Of a stretch of DNA of 64,000 bases, positions 28,220 through 35,800 are shown piece by piece. Positions within the stretch are counted from its first letter, which is position 1, and every line of letters starts with the position of its first letter. This stretch comes from Paraburkholderia sp. Ac-20340 (GTDB taxonomy: Bacteria > Pseudomonadota > Gammaproteobacteria > Burkholderiales > Burkholderiaceae), in NCBI RefSeq assembly GCF_017104965.1, contig NZ_JAAGPR010000011.1, positions 124,001 to 188,000 of the forward strand, in the 5' to 3' direction. Under the pieces are notes generated by a model. It was not told where the DNA came from. It did no database searches and saw nothing but the letters and a program-made list of their open reading frames with translations. Both the position numbers and the translations under genes were made by a program.

Positions 28220-28698
28220 TGAAAGCCAATGCTGGCATGAAGGAAATACTAAATACGTTGACGTTCGGGAATCCGTTGATTGCCCCCCTGAAGTCAATCG
28301 CAGACGCTGGCTTCGTGAAAAAGCAGGAATGTTATCTACTCCGTTCATTCGCGGAGAAATTGACGAACGCAAAGCGAGCCGACTTCCAAGATTGTACAGG
28401 CTACGAGTGTTTCGTAAATTCGCTGCATGTAGAGGACTATGAGAAACAGGAGCCTGTTGCGCAGGCGATTCTGTTAGTGAACAAACTATTTTTTCTATGG
28501 AACGCGTCCGATTCGCCGCTCCACTTAACCGCGATCATTTCGGCAGATGAACTTACCATCGTTGTCCGATTTCACGTCAAGCGCTGCAGTGAGCAGTGGT
28601 TGAGCGACGACATCGATGGCTATAGTGATCCTGTCATGTCCGTTGATTCGGACGAGGAAATAGTTTCTCAACTGATACGACGCGGCGGCCTAGCGTAA
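28216..28698 (+). CDS. Putative cognate immunity protein of the TpsA toxin
   Basis: A 160-residue protein whose ATG overlaps the TpsA stop (ATGA, 28216-28219), with GGGAGG inside the end of tpsA as its ribosome binding site. This is the usual layout of a CDI toxin and its immunity gene. It has no signal peptide or membrane segment, so it should act in the cytoplasm, consistent with a toxin acting there. The end is acidic (SDDIDGYSDPVMSVDSDEE). GC is lower than in tpsA, typical of exchangeable cassettes. I do not recognise the family; immunity is inferred from position only. Confidence 0.72.
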   Translation: MMKANAGMKEILNTLTFGNPLIAPLKSIADAGFVKKQECYLLRSFAEKLTNAKRADFQDCTGYECFVNSLHVEDYEKQEPVAQAILLVNKLFFLWNASDSPLHLTAIISADELTIVVRFHVKRCSEQWLSDDIDGYSDPVMSVDSDEEIVSQLIRRGGLA

Positions 28699-28745
28699 GT
28701 CATGGAACAAAAACGAGTAGCTTGTGGCGTATGGCCACTCATTGA

Positions 28746-28847
28746 GCACGGTATAACGAAGTTCGAGCGAGAGCATGGGTGGAAGCCGTTCGGACTGGTG
28801 ATCCGTATAAGGATGCCGTTCCTGAACGAAAGTTGAATAATCGTTAA
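28746..28847 (+). pseudogene. Fossil C-terminal tail of a displaced toxin
   Basis: A 34-codon open stretch in one frame (ARYNEVRARAWVEAVRTG onward, ending PERKLNNR and TAA) with no start codon and an in-frame stop just upstream. It has protein-like, basic composition and ends 4 bases before the ATG of the next small gene. That is the spacing expected between a CDI toxin and its immunity gene. It is read here as the last remnant of an older toxin cassette. Confidence 0.45.
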
Positions 28848-28851
28848 ATCC

Positions 28852-29166
28852 ATGAAAAAGTACGACGTACTGCAAGACCTCATCGAAGGCAAAATTAACG
28901 AAGAGAACGCCGAAGACATTCTCAGCGAGATTTTGCACGATATGAACAGAACCGTTCCTGTAAAAGATCTACTAGGTATGTCTCAATACGAGTGGACAGC
29001 GTATGGAAACGGAGCAGACTTTCAGGACATTGCTAACTGGCGCGCTCATGGATGGCCGAACGTGTGCTTCATCTGCGGACAACCAATCAACGTCGAGCAA
29101 TTTGGATGGCTCCCACGCAGACATGAAGGCCGCATGCAGTTGAGGCACGTAACTTGTCCGAAATAA
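28852..29166 (+). CDS. Orphan immunity-like small protein with Cys motif
   Basis: A 104-residue protein, ATG 28852. The N-terminal half is helical and acidic (DLIEGKINEENAEDILSEIL). The C-terminal half has CFICGQPI and a final VTC, a treble-clef or zinc-ribbon-like arrangement. It follows a 34-codon toxin remnant by 4 bases, lies in the immunity cluster behind tpsA, and has the low GC of its neighbours. It is probably the surviving immunity gene of a lost toxin. No family name is claimed. Confidence 0.6.
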   Translation: MKKYDVLQDLIEGKINEENAEDILSEILHDMNRTVPVKDLLGMSQYEWTAYGNGADFQDIANWRAHGWPNVCFICGQPINVEQFGWLPRRHEGRMQLRHVTCPK

Positions 29167-29180
29167 CGTGTACGAAAACC

Positions 29181-29519
29181 ATGTCAATCCTTGATGAAAA
29201 TGTGGTCGATATTATCGGCGTTGATCCGAGCAAGGGAATCGCAACCCTAGTCATTACCGATCATCTCGAATGGACTTCACCTGTAGGAGAACACTTGCTT
29301 CTGCTACAGGAGAAAATCAATTGCTATCTTCGCTTTCTTGAAGGTGGCGAGTTGGAGCAGCACTACCCCGATTCGAAGGGGTGCAAACAACAGATCGAGA
29401 TAGCGATGAAATATGAGCCATCGTCCGAGGCGTTGCACTTCATCGGGAAAGCTCGCGAAATTGTTCAGGGTGCCGGATTCGACCTTATATACAGGGTCTC
29501 CGCGTCAGACAACGCTTGA
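29181..29519 (+). CDS. DUF6572-like protein, probable orphan immunity gene
   Basis: A 112-residue protein starting at ATG 29181 (a frame from 29154 overlaps the previous gene and adds unlikely residues). The MSILDENVVDIIGVDPSKG start, the ITDHLEW and HLLLLQEKINCYLRFLEGGE segments resemble DUF6572, found in many polymorphic-toxin and CDI loci. It lies 28 bases before tpsB, in the same direction, so it can be co-transcribed with the locus. Its biochemical role is unknown; immunity or accessory function is inferred from context. Confidence 0.65.
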   Translation: MSILDENVVDIIGVDPSKGIATLVITDHLEWTSPVGEHLLLLQEKINCYLRFLEGGELEQHYPDSKGCKQQIEIAMKYEPSSEALHFIGKAREIVQGAGFDLIYRVSASDNA

Positions 29520-29547
29520 CGGACATGATTTAGAAAGACTTCTCGCA

Positions 29548-31275
29548 ATGAAAATCAGAAACAGCCTGGCGGCGCTGCCGCTATCGGCTTTGGTCGCGCT
29601 CGCGCCCAATGTGCAGGGGCAAAGCCTCGGCGGCATCGAAACCGAACAGAACCAGCAGCAGCGGCGCGACGCACAGCAGCGCGAAGCCGCAGTATCAGCG
29701 CCCGCCGTGCGCTCGGCTGTAACGAAGATTGAAGCCTTTCCCGCGCTGCCGGCCGAAACGCCGTGCTTTCGAATCGACCGGTTCGCGCTCGACGTGCCTG
29801 ACGCACTCCCGGCCGCGGCACACGCGAAAGGCGCATCGGCTTTGCCGCTCGACCCGTTCGCCTTCGCGCGCGAATGGCTCGACCACTACAAGGGGCAATG
29901 CGTCGGCAAAGAAGGCATCGACATATTGAGCAAGGGATTGCAGCAGGCCGTGCTCAGTCGCGGCTATGTGACCACGCGTGTACTCGTGCCGCAGCAGGAT
30001 TTGACGGCGGCCACGCTGTCGTTCGCGCTCGTGCCGGGTCTGGTGCGAGAGGTCCGGCTGGCCGATCCTTCGATGTGGGGAACGTGGAAAAACGCATTTC
30101 CCGTGAGCAGCGGCGACGTGCTCAACATGCGCGATCTTGAGCAAGGTCTGGAACAGATGAAGCGCGTCGCGTCGCAAGACGTGGACATGAAGATCGAGCC
30201 GACCGACATCCCTGGCGAAAGCGATGTCGTCGTATCGGTCAGGCGCGCGAAGCCCTGGACGTTCGTCGCGTCGGTCGACAATTCCGGCACGTCATCGACG
30301 GGAAAATGGCAAGGCAACGTCAGCCTTGGCATTGATAACCCGCTTGGACTCAACGACGTGTTCACGGTCGGCGCGAATCAGGATTTGTCGTTCGGCAACA
30401 AATCGCTTGGTTCGCACGGGTTCAATGGTTCGTACTCCATTCCATTCGGCTACTGGACGGCGACCTTGTCGGGCAACACCAACACCTACTACCAGAACAT
30501 CGGGGGCGTGAACCAGACGTTTGTATCGAGCGGCAATTCACAGACTGCGGCGCTGCGCATCGCGCGCGTGCTGTCGCGCGGTCAGAACGACGTGCTCGGC
30601 GGATACGTTCAGCTATCGAAGCGTTTCGGTGACAGCTTCATCGACGACACGACGATCCCGACACAGGCGCGCAACAACACGTTTCTGGAACTCGGCGCGA
30701 CCGACCGGCATTACTTCGGTGGCGCGCAGTTCGACGGCGCGCTCGCCTACCGTCAGGGCATCGGCGGCCTTGGCGCGACGCCGGACCCCTACATCGACGG
30801 CCCGACGTACCGCTTCCATATGACTGTGCTCGACGCGAACCTCTCGGTTCCGTTCGCCATCGCAAACCAGCCGTTCAAGTATGTGACCACATTCCACGGC
30901 CAGTTCACGAATGACACGCTGTTCTACATCGACGACCTGACCATTGGCAGCCGATACACCGTGCGCGGCTTCGACGGCGAAACCATGCTCGCAGCCGAAC
31001 GCGGTTTCTACTGGCGTAACGAACTGCAATGGCCGGTATTGCAGACGGGCCAGACGTTGTACGCGGGGCTCGACTACGGGCGCGTGTTCGGGCCGAACAC
31101 GGCGGCACTGGCGGGGACGCAACTGGCGGGCGCTGTGATTGGCATTCGCGGCGGCGTGCCGACGAAAGTTGTTGGCGTCTCGTATGACCTGTTTGCCGGA
31201 ACGCCGATCTATAAGCCTGAAGGATTCCCGACCGCACGCTGGACGGTCGGGTTCCAGATTACCGGGCAGTTCTGA
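29548..31275 (+). CDS. TpsB outer-membrane transporter (ShlB/FhaC/HecB type), copy 1
   Basis: A 575-residue two-partner secretion transporter. The signal peptide (MKIRNSLAALPLSALVALAPNVQGQ) is followed by the buried N-terminal helix, two POTRA domains (near residues 60-200, including LVPGLVREVRLADPSMWG) and a 16-strand barrel with the RGFDGETMLAAERGFYWRNEL segment that matches the conserved L6 loop, ending in TGQF. It exports the TpsA across the outer membrane. It lies 28 bases after the DUF6572 gene, giving the Burkholderia A-I-(orphans)-B order. It is about 95% identical in protein to copy 2 at 33334. Confidence 0.93.
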   Translation: MKIRNSLAALPLSALVALAPNVQGQSLGGIETEQNQQQRRDAQQREAAVSAPAVRSAVTKIEAFPALPAETPCFRIDRFALDVPDALPAAAHAKGASALPLDPFAFAREWLDHYKGQCVGKEGIDILSKGLQQAVLSRGYVTTRVLVPQQDLTAATLSFALVPGLVREVRLADPSMWGTWKNAFPVSSGDVLNMRDLEQGLEQMKRVASQDVDMKIEPTDIPGESDVVVSVRRAKPWTFVASVDNSGTSSTGKWQGNVSLGIDNPLGLNDVFTVGANQDLSFGNKSLGSHGFNGSYSIPFGYWTATLSGNTNTYYQNIGGVNQTFVSSGNSQTAALRIARVLSRGQNDVLGGYVQLSKRFGDSFIDDTTIPTQARNNTFLELGATDRHYFGGAQFDGALAYRQGIGGLGATPDPYIDGPTYRFHMTVLDANLSVPFAIANQPFKYVTTFHGQFTNDTLFYIDDLTIGSRYTVRGFDGETMLAAERGFYWRNELQWPVLQTGQTLYAGLDYGRVFGPNTAALAGTQLAGAVIGIRGGVPTKVVGVSYDLFAGTPIYKPEGFPTARWTVGFQITGQF

Positions 31276-31277
31276 TT

Positions 31278-33020
31278 GCCGGCATTCAGGCGGGAGATGG
31301 CGGATTCAACGTCAACGTGAAAGGCCATACCGACCTGAAAGGAGCGACGATTGTTAGCACGGCGGACGCAGCGAACAATAACCTCTCGACCGGTACGCTC
31401 ACGTTCAGCGATATCCAGAACAGTTCGAGCTACAACGCGCATTCGGGGGGCATCGGCGGCGGCGTGACATTGGGCGACGGCGGTTCGAACTACGCAACGC
31501 ATGGCAACACATCAGGCTCGAATACGGGAGGTGTCGCATCGATGTTGAGCCAGAACGACAGTGGCAGTGATAGCGCCACGACGCGCAGCGCGATCAGCGT
31601 GACGGACGCGGCCCACCAGACGCAGGATGTTGCGAGCCTGTCGCGGGATACGACGAACACGAACGGCACGGTCGCGAAACTGCCTGACGTGAACAATCTG
31701 CTCGACCGGCAGGCTGACACGATGGCGGCGGCGAGTGCCGCAGGCGAAGCGGTCTCGCGGCGCGTCGGCGACTTCGCGCAATCGAAGTACGACGAGGCGA
31801 AAGCGAATGGCGATCAGGCCGGCATGGACGCATGGAAGGAGGGCGGCATTGCGCGCGCGGAAATGCAGGCGGCGGGTGCGGCTATCGTGACGGGGCTCGC
31901 GGGCGCAAACGCCGTGGGCGGTGCGGCGGGTGCGGCTATCGCCTCTATCGCAGCTGGCAAGCTGAACGAACTGAGTGGCGCGATTGCCGGCGCGAATCCG
32001 ACCGGCAGCGGCGACGTGAATACCGTACTCGGGAACATCGTCGCAAACGCAATCGCGACGGGTGCAGGTGGTGCTATTGGCGGTAATGCGGGTGCGGTTT
32101 CGGGATACGACGTCGACCGGTTCAATCGGCAGTTGCATCCCGACGAGTACGCGCTGGCAAAGAAGGACGCAAAGATCGTCGCGAAGCAGCTTGGCATCAG
32201 TGAACAGGAAGCCGAAGGTCGGATCGTGGCCGAAATGCTTCGTAACTCCGACCAGCAGACTTCGGATGCGGCGGGAGGCGTACACGATTACCAGGTTCGC
32301 GCAATCATTGGATGCCAGAACCTGAACTGCGACGGCTACAAAAATGACCCGCAGTACGCTAATCATAGCTACAACAGCCAGTACATCGCGAGCAATCAGC
32401 AAGCCTATGATGCGGGACAGGGTCAGCTAAACAAGGGAGTGACGTACAACGACCTTGTGAAGAACAACGTCAAGAACAATCCGGTAAGCACGGCCATAGC
32501 TGGCGCGGCCATGATAGCAACTGGCGGGTTGGTTGCCGGTGGCGTGCCGGCGATTGGCGGAATGATCGCTGGTGGTGGTATCGGAGCGACGGTCAACAGC
32601 GCGGCTCAGTATGGCTTCAACAATGGACAAATTAGTCCCGTCGACGTTGGTATGGCCGCCGTAACGGGCGCTTTGACCTTTGGTACAGATTTCCTGCCCG
32701 GTCTGCTTATCAATACCGGCGGCGCTCCTGCAGGCTCTGCGATCAAGGGGGACAACCCTAACTTGAGCATGGCTGGAGCCGCAGCGGGAACAGCGGTGGG
32801 CTACAAGGCAGGCGGCTGGACGGAAAGTAGCATGAACAGCATATTGAATCCTTGGTATCGAGCAGAATGGGTGGATATCGGAATGGGTGTATCCAAGTAC
32901 GTCCCTCCCAACGTATTACCTTCGCTCGGCGGCACAGTGATCGGTGCGATGGGCTCAGAAGGCACGAGCGGCACTATGGGAATTATTGTCAATCCTCCAG
33001 TTAAGGCGCCAAAGAAATGA
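31278..33020 (+). pseudogene. N-terminally truncated TpsA (orphan toxin cassette)
   Basis: An open frame of about 580 codons with no signal peptide, TPS domain or good ribosome binding site; the first possible start is a GTG at 31317. Homology to the intact TpsA begins at once after the tpsB1 stop (AGIQAGDGGFNVNV against AGINAGDGGFNVNV) and runs through TGTLTFSDIQN, QTQDVASLSRDTTNTNGTVAK and the pretoxin region to DVDRFN (32109-32126), aligned with NVHLYN of the intact gene, then NRQLHPDE. Beyond this the roughly 300 residues are unrelated to the first toxin. They are Gly/Ala-rich, with probable membrane-spanning stretches (AIAGAAMIATGGLVAGGVPA). It is likely a silent reservoir that could be recombined onto the intact TpsA. 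Confidence 0.85.
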
Positions 33021-33253
33021 GTAGTTTCAAGAACGAAATGAAGCAATACGCCTATTTTTTCATTTTCTTTCTGGTGATTGTTATTGTAGGAGCAGCGTTT
33101 TTTGAGTTGCTTTTTTGGCCTGCTCTGGCATGGCTACGAGGAAGCTCCTACTTTCCACAGATCGACCGATTGTACAAGTGGGTAAGGTTCGCAGTGTTCG
33201 CCGTTCCGATATGCGCCTTGATAACGTGGCTTTACCAAAGGTCACGTCGTTGA
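33017..33253 (+). CDS. Small membrane protein, probable immunity to the orphan toxin
   Basis: A 78-residue protein whose ATG overlaps the stop of the orphan tpsA fragment (ATGA at 33017-33020), as for the first toxin/immunity pair. It has two clear membrane helices (FFIFFLVIVIVGAAFFELLF and FAVFAVPICALITWLY). Integral membrane immunity proteins typically protect against pore-forming or inner-membrane-acting toxins, which fits the hydrophobic character of the upstream C-terminus. GC is low. No family recognised. Confidence 0.7.
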   Translation: MSSFKNEMKQYAYFFIFFLVIVIVGAAFFELLFWPALAWLRGSSYFPQIDRLYKWVRFAVFAVPICALITWLYQRSRR

Positions 33254-33333
33254 TATCGACTATTAACCATCCGCACGCACGTTAATCAGCACGTCGGACT
33301 CCTGACAGGGTCCGGCTCTATCTCGCATCTCCT

Positions 33334-35061
33334 ATGAAAATCAGAAAGAGCCTGGCGGCGCTGCCGCTATCGGCTTTGGTCGCGCTCGCGCCCAATGTGC
33401 AGGGGCAAAGCCTCGGCGGCATCGAAACCGAACAGAACCAGCAGCAGCGCCGCGACGCACAGCAGCGCGAAGCGGCGGTACAGGCGCCGGCCGTGCGCTC
33501 GACCTTGCAGAAGGTCGAAGCCTTTCCCGCGCTGCCGGCCGAAACGCCGTGCTTTCGCATTGATCGGTTCGCGCTCGACGTTCCTGACACGCTATCGGCC
33601 GCAGCGCACGCGAAAGGCGCATCGGCTCTGCCGCTCGACCCGTTCGCCTTCGCGCGCGAATGGCTCGACCACTACAAGGGGCAATGCGTCGGCAAGCAAG
33701 GCATCGACATATTGAGTAAGGGTTTGCAGCAGGCCGTGCTGAGTCGCGGCTATGTGACCACGCGTGTGCTCGTGCCGCAGCAGGATTTGACGACGGGCGT
33801 GCTGTCGTTCGCGCTCGTGCCGGGTCTGGTGCGGCAGGTCCGGCTCGCCGATCCTTCCATGTGGGGAACGTGGAAAAACGCGTTTCCGGTCAGCGGTGGC
33901 GACGTGCTCAACATGCGCGATCTTGAGCAAGGTCTGGAACAGATGAAGCGCGTCGCGTCGCAAGACGTGGACATGAAGATCGAGCCGACCGACATCCCTG
34001 GCGAAAGCGATGTCGTCGTGACAGTGAGGCGCGCGAAGCCCTGGACGTTCGTTGCTTCGATCGACAACTCGGGCACGTCATCGACGGGAAAATGGCAAGG
34101 CAACGTCAGCCTTGGCGTCGATAACCCGCTTGGACTCAACGACGTGTTCACGGTCGGCGCGAATCAGGATTTGTCGTTCGGCAACAAATCGCTTGGTTCG
34201 CACGGGTTCAATGGTTCGTACTCCATCCCATTTGGCTACTGGACGGCCACCCTGTCGGGCAACACAAACACCTACTACCAGAACATCGCCGGCGTGAACC
34301 AGACGTTTGTATCGAGCGGCAATTCACAGACTGCGGCACTACGCATCGCGCGTGTTCTGTCGCGCGGTCAGAACGATGTGCTTGGCGGATACGTTCAGCT
34401 ATCGAAGCGTTTCGGTGACAGCTTCATCGACGACACGACGATCCCGACACAGGCGCGCAACAACACGTTTCTGGAACTCGGCGCAACCGACCGTCATTAT
34501 TTCGGCGCGGCGCAGTTCGATGGCACGCTCGCGTATCGTCAGGGCATCGGCGGGCTTGGCGCGACGCCTGCCCCATATGTTGACGGCCCAACGTACCGAT
34601 TCCACATGACTGTGCTCGACGCGAACCTTGCCGTTCCGTTTGCCATCGCAAACCAGCCGTTCAAGTATGTGACCACATTCCACGGCCAGTTCACGAACGA
34701 CACCTTGTTCTACATCGACGACCTGACCATCGGCAGCCGATACACCGTGCGAGGCTTCGACGGCGAAACCATGCTCGCAGCCGAACGCGGTTTCTATTGG
34801 CGTAACGAGCTGCAATGGCCGGTATTCCAGACGGGACAGACGTTGTACGCGGGGCTCGACTACGGGCGCGTGTTCGGACCAAACACGGCTGCACTGGCGG
34901 GGACGCAACTTGCAGGCGCTGTGATTGGCATTCGCGGCGGCGTGCCGACGAAAGTTGTTGGCGTGTCCTACGACCTTTTCGCGGGGACGCCCATCTACAA
35001 ACCTGAAGGATTTCCTACTGCACGATGGACGGTCGGTTTTCAGTTGACGGCGCAGTTCTAG
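33334..35061 (+). CDS. TpsB outer-membrane transporter, copy 2
   Basis: A 575-residue twin of the transporter at 29548, with the same signal peptide, POTRA region, barrel and RGFDGETMLAAERGF segment, ending in TAQF. Differences are scattered and mostly conservative, with a cluster near residues 50-60 and 165-175. No stop or frameshift is present, so both copies look functional. Its presence at the far end of the orphan cassette suggests that a foreign tpsA-immunity-tpsB unit was added behind the resident one, or that tpsB served as the homology arm for recombination. Confidence 0.92.
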   Translation: MKIRKSLAALPLSALVALAPNVQGQSLGGIETEQNQQQRRDAQQREAAVQAPAVRSTLQKVEAFPALPAETPCFRIDRFALDVPDTLSAAAHAKGASALPLDPFAFAREWLDHYKGQCVGKQGIDILSKGLQQAVLSRGYVTTRVLVPQQDLTTGVLSFALVPGLVRQVRLADPSMWGTWKNAFPVSGGDVLNMRDLEQGLEQMKRVASQDVDMKIEPTDIPGESDVVVTVRRAKPWTFVASIDNSGTSSTGKWQGNVSLGVDNPLGLNDVFTVGANQDLSFGNKSLGSHGFNGSYSIPFGYWTATLSGNTNTYYQNIAGVNQTFVSSGNSQTAALRIARVLSRGQNDVLGGYVQLSKRFGDSFIDDTTIPTQARNNTFLELGATDRHYFGAAQFDGTLAYRQGIGGLGATPAPYVDGPTYRFHMTVLDANLAVPFAIANQPFKYVTTFHGQFTNDTLFYIDDLTIGSRYTVRGFDGETMLAAERGFYWRNELQWPVFQTGQTLYAGLDYGRVFGPNTAALAGTQLAGAVIGIRGGVPTKVVGVSYDLFAGTPIYKPEGFPTARWTVGFQLTAQF

Positions 35062-35204
35062 GTTTTGCTGCGCCTGCCCGAAATACGAGCGACGTCGAAT
35101 GCCAGGCGTTTCGCCCGACGGCCTGAACGCCTCGTCGGCACTCAGGTGCAAATCCGCCAGGCATCGCTATCTGCCGAATCATTTTCGACGGCATCGAGAA
35201 AGCG

Positions 35205-35237
35205 CAAAAAAGCAAAAAGCCCGCTTGGAGCGGGCTT
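35205..35237 (-). terminator. Rho-independent terminator, likely for the initiator tRNA
   Basis: A perfect 8-base stem (AAGCCCGC / GCGGGCTT) with a 5-base loop; the minus strand continues TTTGCTTTTTTG. It lies about 115 bases beyond the 3' end of the tRNA gene, between it and the converging tpsB2 gene. Confidence 0.75.
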
Positions 35238-35352
35238 GTCAGGGCGCTGCATTTCGCCGTTTCACACGGCCAGCGCCCACTTTGCGCACACATTCAAAGA
35301 AAAATCTTGTTCCTGAAAATGGGCTAATGCGCAGAAAGCTTTAGAAGGTTTT

Positions 35353-35429
35353 TGGTTGCGGGGACAGGATTTGAACCTGTGACCTTCGGGTTATGAGCCC
35401 GACGAGCTGCCAGACTGCTCCACCCCGCG
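35353..35429 (-). tRNA. Initiator tRNA-fMet (anticodon CAU)
   Basis: A 77-base tRNA, transcribed leftward, with encoded CCA. The anticodon loop reads CTCATAA within GGGCTCATAACCC, giving the three G:C pairs of the initiator anticodon stem, and the acceptor starts with C opposite A (unpaired C1/A72), both hallmarks of tRNA-fMet. The T arm is ACAGGTTCAAATCCTGT. Its 3' end points at the TPS/CDI island. A second nearly identical gene lies at 58113-58189. Confidence 0.97.
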
Positions 35430-35800
35430 GCGCGAATTGTATCGACATGTTTGCAGAGTGTCAAATGCTAGTGGTTTTATCGCAAGGCGAGGCATAAGAG
35501 CCGGGCTACGGCCCGAAGCCGTTCATCGACGATTCAGTCTCGATCGAGGCCGCGCTGTGATCGACAGGCGACTTTGCACTTGCAGGCAATCGCCTGCGCG
35601 ATTTCAGACTTTATTCTTGTTACTCGGCCTGCATGCCCATTGGATCACCACCGAAACTCAATCGCCCTTCAGGGCAATCCGGTTGCCCCAAGTACCGATA
35701 GTCGCGGCCCGGCGATTGTGCGAAAAATCCCCGAGAAGTTCTCGAGCAACGCTGACACGCGCCCAGCGCCTGTCATTTCCTTGAATAACCGGAGGTGGTC
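35430..35800. other. Intergenic stretch upstream of the alkylsulfatase gene
   Basis: About 370 bases without a convincing gene. It must hold the tRNA-fMet promoter (minus strand, near 35430-35480) and the promoter of the sulfatase. A small dyad GCAGGC-AATC-GCCTGC is present near 35581-35596. The sulfatase ribosome binding site GGAGG is just before 35801. Confidence 0.55.

Larger units (their letters stand above)
29548..35061 (+). repeat. Direct repeat of the whole tpsB gene (1728 bases each) flanking an orphan tpsA fragment
   Basis: The copies at 29548-31275 and 33334-35061 have the same length, and about 26 of 575 residues differ by eye. Similarity begins at the start codon and ends at the stop codon; the bases before and after are unrelated. 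Between them sit a truncated tpsA and its immunity gene. Confidence 0.9.

Noticed and set aside
28702..28836. 44-codon frame beginning MEQKRVACGVW behind the first immunity gene
   Set aside because: Overlaps the fossil toxin tail in another frame and lacks a ribosome binding site; the tail reading better explains the spacing to the next gene.
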